NCBI GenBank assembly: GCA_029449235.1
Contig: JANATG010000005.1
Location: 992,001 to 1,056,000, forward strand
Direction: 5' to 3'
Length of the DNA: 64,000 nt
Source: Linnemannia schmuckeri
Lineage: Eukaryota; Mortierellomycota; Mortierellomycetes; Mortierellales; Mortierellaceae
The position numbers and the translations under genes are program-made. This document shows, piece after piece, positions 47,597 to 57,587 of this stretch. How positions within the stretch are numbered: position 1 is the stretch's first letter; the number at the start of each line of letters is the position of its first letter. A model generated the notes under the pieces. It did not search any database, was not told the origin of the DNA, and was given only the letters and a program-made list of their open reading frames with translations.

Positions 47597-49665
47597 TTAG
47601 CACATCTTGATCTTGGTGTTCATTTTGTCAACAACAACATAAGGGAGCATTCCACCCTTCCACTCGATTCTTGGCTTGCGGTCCAAGTTCTCTGCGCGAT
47701 CATAACAGATCAATAGACAGATCATGTACGAACAGATCGAGGCACCAACATGCCACCAGGCATGGAACTGAGGGTTCCAGAGTCCAAAGGGCAGGTTGTG
47801 CATGACATCACACATCCTGAAGTCGATATTCCAATATGCGTACGCCGTCAATCCCGTCGCCCCAGTGATACCCCACAACCGCTTGATCGACTGATCCGTC
47901 AGACGGGCATAGATCTTTGTGATATGCGAGGCGACTACAAGGACGACAAAGATAAAACTCGACTGGAATACAATAAACTCTAACAGATGGTTCTCAGGCC
48001 CGGCATAGAGCATGATGACGGTGGTCAAGAGGCCATAGAGAGTTAACCCAACGGGAAACCAAGCTCCATAGCGCCTGTAGGATTTGTTCTCGGCGCAACA
48101 ATAGACGACGACGAGGACACAGTAGACCATAGGGACCTCGTCGAGCATCTGGAGCGGGAAGAGGAGGGTTCCATGGAAGGCGATGGAACCGACACCAACG
48201 ACGATGATGGATCCAAAGGCGAAGAGGAAGCGTTTCTCGAAGGTTGAGTGAAGGTAGACGCCTGCTAGACCGACAAGGATCATGGAGAGGGAGGAGAGGG
48301 AGTTGAAGAACTCGGCAACGTAGTGGGATTTGACATAGTTGCTTTCACACCAATCTATTTTAGATGGTGAAAGTGAGTGAAAAGGTGTTAGTCTTATTAG
48401 GATGGGTAAATGATTGTGCACACGCATACACGCGCAAGTTCTATAATGGGGGTTCGTTTCTTGATGATATCCGAAAGAAACAGAAAAAGGGTCATGGTCC
48501 AAAGTTGTGGAGAAAGTAACAATAAAATAGGGGGATGGGTTGAAAGTAAGAAAAGAGTTTGATTATAAGAGGGATGGAGGATTACTATGATGTCGTTGAC
48601 AAGCTGTTTGACAGGTTGCCTACTGTCTGCTCTGTTGATGACGATGAGTCTGCTGCATGACTCTTTCTATGCGTCCTCTTACTGTTGTATGACAGACCCT
48701 GTGGCGATAACTCTCCCTCTTCTTCAGACCTGTGCATGCTCTCTGATTCCATACACCCGCTTTGTTTAGCCCACCCTATGCCCCCCTCCCCTTCCCCGAG
48801 CGTGACTATAAATCCAAACGTGCTGCTGCGACACATGCATCAAACACGCATGTCTTTTCTGTCTGTCTGCACCAAACGAGACAACAAAAAAACTAACGTA
48901 ACAAAGGTGTGTGAGCAGGGCATCATAAAAATAGGAGACCTGGTCAATGCAACACATCCACCCTCTCAACACACTTGCTCTCATACGGATAAAAAAATTT
49001 GTGTCTGCGCAACATGAACGGTGTCAAAAGAAAAATGTCAAGAAAAAAAGTCCGAAACGGGACTTGGTAAAAGTCTTAGTAGGCTTAGTTGGCAGGATTC
49101 ATCAAAAAAAAATTAACAATTCTGTAAAGGCTTTGTGTCTTGGCACCAATCTCGTAAAGAAGAGGGGACAAGATGGAAAGGAAGGAGAAGAGAGAAGAAA
49201 GAAAGAAAAGCATTGCATTGAACAAGCAATTGACATCAATTAGAGCTGCGGATGGCTTTCGAACAAGAGTATACAGGCCAAGAAGAATAAGGGGGCGAAG
49301 GGCTGGAAGGAGGCACGAATAATGATGTTTTTGGGTCCGCGCTTGAGGCAGACAATCTCCCTCGTGCGACAAGGAGAAGTAACCATAAATCACAACTTAC
49401 CAACTATCAACAAGCAAGCAAGCAAGGGTAGGAAGTGAGGAAGACAAAAAAGTAAGAGTCAGTCAATGTAAGCCCTTCCTTGGCAATAGCCGATCGTGCG
49501 CAGGCTTTTGTTTGTAAACGAACAAGGGAAATATTGGCACGATTTTCGTTTTTTCATTAATGCCAAGTCCTTACCTGAGGATGTAGGGTGACCCCAGAAT
49601 CCGAGGGGTTGCACATTTGACAACGTTGAGTTGTTGAGGGGATTGTACGATGAGGAGATGATCAT
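47597..49665 (-). CDS. Alkaline ceramidase (Ypc1/Ydc1 family)
   Basis: Predicted ER/Golgi membrane hydrolase that cleaves (phyto)ceramide to sphingoid base and fatty acid. Two exons: 49665-49575 and 48354-47597; the 1219-nt GT-AG intron joins in phase 1 to give 282 aa (yeast Ypc1 is 316). The junction rebuilds the family N-terminus: GFWGHPTSS then DWCESNYVKS, matching yeast G-I-W-G-x-x-T-S...DWCExNY. Catalytic Zn-site motifs are present: GVGSIAFHGTL (His about 91), LDEVPM (Asp about 102) and FHAWWHVG (His about 228 and 232). About seven hydrophobic membrane segments fill the rest; there is no cleavable signal peptide. It appears intact. Phytoceramide versus dihydroceramide preference cannot be told by eye. 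Confidence 0.94.
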
Positions 49666-50496
49666 ATTTTGAGGTGTTGGGCGATTGATTTTCCGTTAGA
49701 CTGGATTTTTAAAAGTGAAACGCTCAAAAATGAAATAAAAAAGCTGATGGGTGTAGGTATGTTGGTAAGGATGAAGGGGATGCTTCTCGGGATGGATGTT
49801 GTTGGGATTGGTCGCTATAAGCAAGCTTGGGATGCGTTATGATGGCAAAAAAAAGTGGACAGTGTCGAGCGAAAGGAGAAGAGAGTGGAAGGTGAAGTGG
49901 AAATAGGCGTAAAATGAAGGTGCAATGGCGTGAAGAAGATTCAAAGATGGCTGACGAAGAAGATGATTAGAAAAAAGAGAGGAAGCAAGGACATGTGGAA
50001 AACAAAGGCTACTTTTATAGTCGAACAGATCGTATTGTAAGCGACTACATGAATACATACAAACATAAAACAGATGACTGACGCTGCGCTTCGCTGATGG
50101 ACCGGCACGACGTCGCAGTTGAGAAAAAAGTCCCTCAGTGGCTGCCTGCCTCAACCCTTTTTTTTGAATCATGTCTGTTCCGTCGTAGTTTACACACGCT
50201 GAGTGCTGCGTCATTGGTGTACTGGTAAATGTATAGAGCGGTTCTTGTCATTTACCTCGCTGACTGCACCAGGATTTCATTATTATGCGAAACGATTAGA
50301 GTTTTTTCAAAATTACTTACTTGCCTGGCGATCCTTTCTGCGCCACCAATGTCCATGGTAACGTAATAAAGACCACGAGGCTGGGGGACAATGGGCACCA
50401 TAATTACGTTACCGAAGCGACTTAATATAGTATCTACTGTCCCCCTACCTGTACTAATGTGTGTGGGCAAACCAACACACAAATATGAAAACTAGA
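49666..50496. other. Ceramidase upstream region and 3' flank of the decayed element
   Basis: Upstream side of the ceramidase gene (minus), abutting the 3' end of the Fanzor-like pseudogene. A minus-strand open stretch (about 50482-50330) encodes a non-repetitive peptide containing PRGLYYVTMDIGGAERIARQ and then shows a short GT-AG intron-like segment; its origin is unknown and it may be non-coding RNA or another coding remnant. No terminal inverted repeat or target-site duplication could be fixed by eye. Confidence 0.4.
50357..50413. repeat. 11-bp perfect inverted repeat downstream of the Fanzor-like gene
   Basis: GGTAACGTAAT at 50357-50367 is repeated exactly in inverse at 50403-50413 (ATTACGTTACC), with a 35-nt spacer. 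A second, imperfect hairpin (GTGTGGG...CCAACACAC) sits at 50460-50479, only 18 nt past the stop codon at 50497. On the transcribed minus strand both follow the coding region. TnpB and Fanzor elements encode their guide RNA at this position, so a guide-RNA remnant is possible; that is inference. Confidence 0.6.
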
Positions 50497-52487
50497 CTAC
50501 TTCCGCGCACCCTTTCCACCGCGCGCCGGGCTTGAGCTAGAGGCAATGGCAGATCTCTTTGGTCGGCCTTGAGTTCTGTCCGTGGTACTTGAGGTACAGG
50601 CAGGCCGTTTTCGATGCCCTGGTGATCGATTCGTTGTGCTAGTGCTCCCGCTGCTGCCGCTTCTTGGGGTTGCGTTCGAGAGTGTACTCGATCCGGCGCC
50701 GGTACTAGCCATCCAAGGAAGAGATCCGTCCGGAGCCACAGGCTGGAGATACTCTGGACGCTCCTGCTTCTCAAAATGTCCTCGCACAAGGTTAGCCATG
50801 TTCTCTGCCGCCATAACGTCACGGTGGTGATAAACATGGTATGTTGGGCAAAAGAAACGGCAGAGGGTGACCTGGGCGACGAAGAGCCCACAGTGAGAAC
50901 ATTTCTTGCTCGTATAATATTCATTGAGTCCAACGACCAGGTAATCCAACGACCAGGTAACCCAACGACCACGCCTAATATGAAGGAAACGGGCAATCAT
51001 ATTAATTATCTTTTTGTTTGTTTTGCGGATGACAGGTATTCGCAGGTGTCAATCCTTAATGATATTCTTGAATCAATGGTTACCCTCTTTACAAAAAAGA
51101 TAGGAAAGTAGAGTCAAGAGAGGAGAGTCCACTCTTGACCGAGAACTTGCCCAGTCCTACTTCAATCAAAACAGGGTTTTCTGGATCATGTCGACGTCCA
51201 ATACTTCCTCCAATGATACTAAGGAGGCGGTCGGCAAGCAGTTAGTACTCATACTGACGGGCACGCTCCATGTCCCACTTGCGGTGTTTGTACAGCTGGT
51301 CTCGGCCCGCATAGAACTCCAATAGTCTCCCCTCGACCCGCCTCAGCTCTGCAATGTAGTTGATCACACTCGCCCCCTCGCCTTTCAAAGGTGAAAGTCC
51401 AGTCTCGATTCCTGCAGTCGTTTGCTGTTCCTCACCTACATCCAGCAACGTCTGCTTCTCGCCCTCCAGTCACCGACGGAAGCGGAATGTTGGTTGGTAC
51501 ACCGTCTTTTGTTTCACCGCCGGATTATTAAACACCGTTCTTGTCGAGACAAGAGGCGAGGTTGTTGTCTGTTGCTCTGGGATTGAAACCGAGATGGAGA
51601 TAGGAAGAGAGATTGAAGATGTCGATGTTGCTGTCGATTCCACACAGGTAGCAACGATTCCTTTTATGCTTGAAGGTACCCTGTCGACTTCCTTGCCTTT
51701 TTCAGTCCTGAGCGAGTCGTCCGGAATATCTGCAAAGGCGCCAATGACACACGCCTTCCCGCCATCCAAAGTCAACGTCTTGATCTTCTCGGGTTGAACT
51801 CCTGGCCAATATTTAGCGCCGTCGTCCTTGCAGGTAATGACATTCCTAATCTCGGATAGGAAGTAATCGACTCCGCCGACAGTCGAAGTCAATCTTGATG
51901 GCAGCCTGTCCTCTGCAATACGGCGAAATCGAACATTCTGAAGCTCTCGAAGCTTGAATGCCAACACCTGTATCCTGAATCCGTCAGTCTTTAGAGAGCC
52001 TCGGAGGACATATTTCTTCGTGGTATAGATACTGGGATCGAGCCATTCATTTTGGACATCCGTCAAGTGATTCCAGATCTAATCCAAGGACTACGGCTCG
52101 ACCGCAGATCGATGACCAGCTTGCTTCCGCTGTCGGCTTGATGAGACCTTGAGGGGCGACGTCGGCAACAAAGTTCTTGATGATGAAACCAAGCTCTTCT
52201 CCTGCTAGCCATGTGTCAAGGTCGCTCACTGAAGTAATGGTCGAGTTATCCAACTCGCCCAACCGCACCAATCTTTCCTTCAGCGATGTACGCTTCCAGA
52301 AGAAAGCTGCAATCTCCCTCTCCGAGAAGGATATGAAAGGTTGGTGTGAGGAGGTAAGGGACACAATCCGAAGCCTGTTTCCCGTGAGCTTGTTCAAGTA
52401 GAGAAAGTTCTCGACGGCGGAAACATCTGGTCGAATCTGAATGTCGACATCTCCTCGTATGACGCCCTTGTCCTTCATTGCCTTGAG
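50497..52487 (-). other. Fanzor/TnpB-like RuvC and zinc-finger portion
   Basis: Covers the last two reconstructed exons. The family pattern is an Asp, then 125-275 residues, then [TS][TS]-x-x before a four-Cys finger, then R-D. Here Asp is at about 51766 (LDGG), TSKK at about 50912 (roughly 250 residues later without the intron) and HHRD at about 50845. The finger reads C-S-H-C...C-P-T-Y, so one ligand is Tyr. The C-terminus is a Ser/Arg/Lys-rich tail, as in many nuclear Fanzors. Confidence 0.8.
50930..50971. repeat. 16-bp tandem repeat, 2.6 copies
   Basis: CCAACGACCAGGTAAT (50930-50945), CCAACGACCAGGTAAC (50946-50961) and a partial third unit CCAACGACCA (50962-50971). It lies in the pseudogene just after a reconstructed splice acceptor. 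Two extra 16-bp units add 32 nt and so break the frame leading into the zinc finger. Confidence 0.93.
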
Positions 52488-53834
52488 CTATGCAAGAAAA
52501 GGATAAAATGAATTAAATAATATTCGCGTTATTTTTCTTGTGCGATGAAAGCATAACAGCATACCTGAATTAGCCAAAGATATTTCAGCCCATACCTTAT
52601 CGTGGAGACCACGGCTCCCATGCCCATACATTCGTCTCAGCTCGACAGCCAGCTGACCAGACACAGATCGGACCAAATACGTTGGTGTGAATGGCGTGGT
52701 TTCCCGAAGTTTCTTGCGCGCTCGAACTGGATCATGTATCCCATCCTTCACCAACCAGGCAACAAGCTGATTAGCAACAGCGCCTGCCTTGGGGTTCTCC
52801 TTCGGGTAGTTTCCTGAATAGAGATACGTCAGCAAAGAGATTAGGAAGTAGAACTCCTTGTCCTGCCTGTCCGCGACATCGGAGTTGTCGTTCTCCTTGT
52901 TGCCGCCAGCATCCTCCTCATCCTTATCGATATCCGCAGGCTTGATCGACTCGCAAATCGACAACAGTATCCCCCGTTCCGCCTCTGTTATAGAGTCCCT
53001 CCTACTCTGAAGTCGATATAATTCGGTCATCGTTTGGGGTGGCGTCATTAACTCCAACATAATCCTTCGCTCCTCCTCCACCTTATCCATGCGATCCCTC
53101 AGCATTTCCACGAAATGGCCAATAAGACGCTGAGCCTCACGCTTCACGCCCGCGGCCAGCCGTGGGGCCTCCTGCAAACAATCGACTACCTCCTGCTGCT
53201 CCTCAGTAAGAGCGTCAGTGCCGGCAATTCCGTCCATCACAACGCGTCTGACGTTCGCACGCACTGTGCCAATCTCCAAAGAAGACGGTTGGGTGGTGCC
53301 AGTTCATTGACCGCACAAGACCATTCTTGTCGAGATCTGCCAGCGATTTCTTCTGAGGTCCAGATGAGTCTTTGTCGCCCTTCGGTTTGGACTTTTTGAC
53401 CGAAACACTGTTGGTCTGCGCCGGCTCCCGGTAGAATTTGAGCTTGAACTGTTTGGCCTTGGGAGGTGGGCCATGGACAATCTGGCGCGTTTTCTCTTTG
53501 AACGAAAACCGACCTCGATTCCTTGGAATTCGCGTCCTGGCCAATGGAGGATGCCCGTCTGCATTCGGGTTAGAGGCCAGAGAGGAGCTCTGTTGTGAAG
53601 GTCCGGGAGTCAGAGCGGAGTGTGGCGATGAAGTAGTAGTAGTGTTGGCCTTGGAGACAACCTTGGGTGACTCAACTGTTCTGTACCGGTTATAAGTCTT
53701 TGGCGATGGCAACCGTACAACGTCGTCCTTGGTTCTATTTATTAAAAGCCAACCAAATGAAATGGTGAGAAATACACCTCGCAAATTATTCTCCACAAAG
53801 TACAAAGCCCTTTAATAGTGCATGGTATAATTAC

Positions 53835-54936
53835 CTCTCCTTGGCTCCTGCTGCTCGCATGTTTCAAAAACTCATGCTTGATACAGAGTTCTTTGAATCT
53901 GCCCTGCAATACACGAAAGAGTTGTTGGGCTTGCAACTCTTGGACCAAAGGCTCTACACATTCTTGTTGTAAAAGAACGAACACCCGAATAGAGTTCTGG
54001 AAAGTCTCCTCCTCCGTGTTCTTCACCATGACTTGACCGTGGGCGAGGTAAGCAGCGATGATCTCTTGGGTGTCTATTGGAAAGAAAAAGTAATCAGAGT
54101 TAGAATTCGATTTAAACGATAGTATTTTTACAGAGAATGCCAGAATAAAATTGCCAGTAAAATTACCTGGCCTTGGCCCAATCTCCTTGATGATACTGAA
54201 GTTAGTTGCTGGTTCCAGCGAGTAGATATTCCTATGATAGTCATTCCTCGAAACTACAGCGAGAGCCGTCAGCTGGGTCCGAGAGATGCCCAGATTGCGA
54301 GTATATCAAGAATCTTGTATACAAGGATAAGGTTGTTGGGCACCGGACGCCAGAGGGTCACAATTGATCGATACGCCAGCATATCGCTGTCCTTGGAAAT
54401 AATGATGTCATTAGGCTGAGCGTCCCGAGCCATGGCAACATCGGCTTCGGTGGTGCAAATGACGACCGTCCATCCGCGATTCTCCATGTACTTTGCAAAC
54501 TCCAAGCGACTCGTCGGCGACCAGTAAAACGAGGATGCAAGCCCAGCCTTGATGTCGGTAAAGTGCCGCTTCCGGATTCTCTGCCATTATTTAGCCGCTC
54601 TTCGAAGGTGTCGATGCTCTTCTCCGTCCGGTCCAGGGCCTTGTACCGTGTTTCTTCTCGTGTCTTGGCCGTGTTCACCTTCTCCACCGCCTGTAAACCG
54701 TCAATGTATAGAGTGATGTTGAGTGTATTTCCGAACCGCTCAATATCTTTCTCCAGAATCCTGTGTGCTTCCTTCCCGGACTTCTTGGAATATGCATCTT
54801 GAATGACGCGGTAACAGTTGGCCAAGATGTCGAAGCGGCGTGTCCCGGTTGCGATTGATGCGAGAATTGAGATGTAGAGTGAAACGGGGTTGTAGTCCTT
54901 CCTGCGAATGAAAGGGTACCAGTCGAAGAGCCCCAT
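53835..54936 (-). other. XPG/FEN1-like (PIN-fold) portion of the pseudogene
   Basis: Covers the first two reconstructed exons. The opening MGLFDWYPFIRR is the XPG-N type start, where Gly2 is normally essential for DNA handling. The XPG-I-like acidic cluster is E-A-D in TTEADVAMARDAQP followed by KDSDMLAY, the counterpart of FEN1 GEAEA...DxDxL. Two single-base frameshifts interrupt it (about 54575 and 54285). After them, the other frame restores recognisable sequence, such as LTALAVVSRNDYHRNIYSL. In life such a domain would act as a structure-specific 5' nuclease; here it is dead. Confidence 0.72.
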
Positions 54937-55805
54937 GATGTTGGGGCTTGTGCTTTTGGAATCAGAAGAAAGGAATATTGGAGATGATAGTTGTTCGTTG
55001 AATAGTAAAGTTGAAAAAAGTGACGAAGGGAAAAGCGAATCGACTCTTCAAACGGGTTCTGTGTGTCGATTAGTTGCTGCCAATTCTTTCCTAGAATGGG
55101 GGGGGGGGCGCGTCGTTGACTATCGGCGCGCGTGATGTATGCATATAGAGAACTCAGATAAGAGCTGCGAGGAAACACAAGTAATCAAATAATTTTACAT
55201 TGGCTAAGACCCAATTTTTCTTGTCGCTTACACTCCAAAACTTGTAAGGTGTAGCAAGAGCACACGTCAACATATAACGCGTTTTTTGTCGGGGAAGGGA
55301 GGCAGAAGGGATGCAAGTGTTGTTTTGTCAAGTTCAGGAAAGGGAAATGGTGTGGATTTCTCATCAAGAGAGAAGAGTGATAGTAGAGATATATTCGTAT
55401 TGTTCTCCGTTGTGAGGAAATAGATGCTGGTGGTAGAGTGACGAGTGGAAAGGATAGTGGAAGAGAGAGAGTGAAAAAAATGTCGTTAAATTTTTGATGT
55501 GTGCTCTCGTTACGTCTTACAAGTTACAACTAAGTGAAAATTGTCGCCAAGCAGAGCACTCTCTGTATGCATTCATCACGTGCCTCGATCGCCAACAGCC
55601 CCTCTGCCAACCACGAAAGTGACGTCACTAGGTCGTTTTTTTGGGTGTGTTTGCCGCCACCATTACTAACCACCTTCCTCATTTCCACCAACCAACCCTC
55701 GCTCTTGACCCTCCTCCCCATCATTGCGACTCATCACTTTCGCATCCTTGCCAGCCTCATCCCTTTCTAGTCTTCGACCGTTCATCAACTACAAACGCCT
55801 TCTTT
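54937..55805. promoter_or_regulatory. Upstream region shared by the pseudogene (-) and PP4 gene (+)
   Basis: Contains the promoter of the PP4 catalytic subunit gene and the 5' flank of the decayed element. A G-run of 12 nt at 55098-55109 is followed at once by CG-dense sequence (GCGCG...GGCGCGC) to about 55132, unlike the AT-rich surroundings. No coding frame here is supported. Confidence 0.5.
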
Positions 55806-57357
55806 ATGGGATCTGACCTAGATCGACAGATCCAGACCTTGCTTCAATGCAAAATCATCACAGAAGCTGAAGTCAAGGACCTGTGCTTGAAGGCGAGGGA
55901 GATCCTCGTCGAAGAGAGTAACGTTCAGCGCGTTGATGCACCCGTCACTGTACGTTACCCTTTCCACTCATGGCTAAAGTTTTTCATTGTGGTCATATTT
56001 ATAGTGCATTACCGCTCTTCCTCATCATTCATCTTGCGTGTTTTGTTTGGTGACAGAGGGATTGTTCGTTTGTTTGTTGCACAGCACTGGATATCCACAC
56101 CACAACTCCTTCCCTGTGCGCTTAGATCATTTTTATCACAGGGGATGCTTCATTTTCTACCTCAATGGACGATTAATAAGTTATTTTTATTCTCCTTTAG
56201 GTCTGTGGAGACATTCACGGCCAGTTTCATGATCTCAAGGAGCTGTTTAAAGTTGGTGGCGAGTGTCCGAAGACTAACTATTTGTTCATGGGTATGGGAA
56301 CTGTTGCCCGATATGTCTTTAGTGTCATGCTGTCAATTGAAATTGACCTACCTGGTTTACTCTGACTCACACTACTTTACCTTGCACCTTTTGTATTACT
56401 CGATCTAGGCGACTTTGTTGACAGAGGACATCACAGTGTAGAGACCTTCCTGCTCCTCCTCGCTCTCAAGGTGTGTTGAAATAGATGCTCGTTAACACGG
56501 ACAGTTAGGAAGGCACTCTTGCCTGCATGGGAACGACACGGAGTAATATGGAGTAGATATCGGTATTAACTATAGTCTGCAATTCATATCCTTTTTACGG
56601 GGTAATAGGTCAGATACCCAGACAGGATTACTCTTATTCGCGGCAACCACGAATCACGCCAGATTACAAAGGTCTATGGATTCTACGACGAGTGCTTCCA
56701 AAAGTTTGGCTCCGCCAATGTCTGGAGATACTGCTGTGAAATTTTTGACTATTTGAGTTTGTCTGCCATTATCGACGATCGTATCTTTTGTGTGCACGGA
56801 GGACTTTCACCGTCCATCAATACCATTGACCAGGTTCGTACAGTACTTTAATTGAACTTATGATTGGTTGTTTTTCTTTGAAAGAACAGATAAACAGAAT
56901 GGCCTACTAACATTGGGAACATGTACCTTCTATGGAACTACTAGATCCGGACGATTGACAGGATGCAGGAGGTCCCTCACAACGGAGCCATGTGCGATCT
57001 TTTGTGGTCTGATCCCGATCCTGACTCGTGCACGGGATGGGGCTTGAGTCCTCGTGGTGCTGGATTTCTTTTTGGAGAGAGTGTTGCAAAACCAGTAAGA
57101 TCCATTGGGTTTAGCTCTTTATTAGCAGTATCATGCTTTGTGTTCTGTTGAGAGATTGAAAACTGATCCTTTCTTTTGTTTTGCCTCTTCATCTAGTTTT
57201 TACACAATAACGGACTGGAGCTTATTGCACGCGCACATCAGTTGGTCATGGAGGGTTACAAGTTGATGTTTGACGAACAGGTTGTCACCGTATGGTCTGC
57301 CCCTAACTATTGTTACAGGTACCTACTTTTTCGATGTTATTTTTGCGTTGATGTTGC

Positions 57358-57400
<43 letters not shown>

Positions 57401-57587
57401 GAACCAAGAGGTGTGTATTGACATCAGTGCTTCATTCGTATACAATAGATGCGGAAATGTGGCGGCTATTCTGGAGGTGGACTCAAATTTGAACCGGGAA
57501 TACAGGATTTTCAAGGACTCAGACCGCAGCTCGATGAATTCACGAACAAACCCTCAGAGGGAAGGACCTCCAGACTACTTTTTGTAA
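55806..57587 (+). CDS. Serine/threonine protein phosphatase 4 catalytic subunit
   Basis: PP4 (PPP4C; yeast Pph3) dephosphorylates DNA-damage checkpoint and other nuclear substrates with its regulatory subunits. Seven exons: 55806-55949, 56201-56291, 56409-56470, 56609-56833, 56945-57094, 57197-57318 and 57449-57587, all GT-AG and in phase, 310 aa (human PPP4C 307). Opening SDLDRQIQTLLQCKII and REILVEESNVQRVDAPVTV are PP4-type. Metal and catalytic motifs: GDIHGQ, GDFVDRG, RGNHES, RAHQLVMEGYK and SAPNYCYRCGN. The C-terminus DYFL carries the Leu that is carboxymethylated in PP2A-like enzymes. RTIDRMQEVPHNGAMCDLLW and GWGLSPRGAGFLFG match PPP4C better than PP2A. Odd point: His-His follows DRG where most family members have aromatic residues. 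Intron 6 contains a 40-nt A-run. Confidence 0.95.
57359..57398. repeat. A-run of about 40 nt inside a PP4 intron
   Basis: The longest homopolymer in the window, lying in the last intron of the phosphatase gene, on the sense strand about 50 nt before the acceptor at 57448. Confidence 0.92.

Larger units (their letters stand above)
50497..54936 (-). pseudogene. Decayed Fanzor (TnpB-like) gene with N-terminal XPG/FEN1-like nuclease domain
   Basis: Remnant of a mobile-element gene. Reconstructed exons (minus strand): 54936-54168, 54073-53835, 53734-52596, 52487-51084 and 50974-50497, joined by canonical GT-AG introns, about 4.0 kb coding (about 1340 codons in the ancestor). The N-terminus (MGLFDWYPFIRRKDYNPV) and a segment with TTEADVA and DIIISKDSDMLAY match the XPG-N/XPG-I parts of FEN1-type nucleases. 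A Ser/Lys/Pro-rich linker follows, then a region with LRGSLKTDGFRIQV, the RuvC-I-like TLTLDGGKACVIGAFA, and the C-terminal Fanzor signature YYTSKKCSHCG...HHRDVMAAENMANLV. Lesions: frameshifts near 54575, 54285, 53290, 52085 and 51095; stop TGA at 51470-51472 in place of an expected Trp; stop TAA at 51242-51244; a 16-bp repeat expansion at 50930-50971; a lost zinc ligand (CPTY). Both halves being one gene rests on frame, splice phase and no internal start/stop boundary, not on a transcript. Confidence 0.82.

Noticed and set aside
54269..54575. Programmed ribosomal frameshifting as the reason for the frame changes in the element
   Set aside because: There are several shifts in different directions plus nonsense codons and a lost zinc ligand, which fits decay better than programmed recoding.
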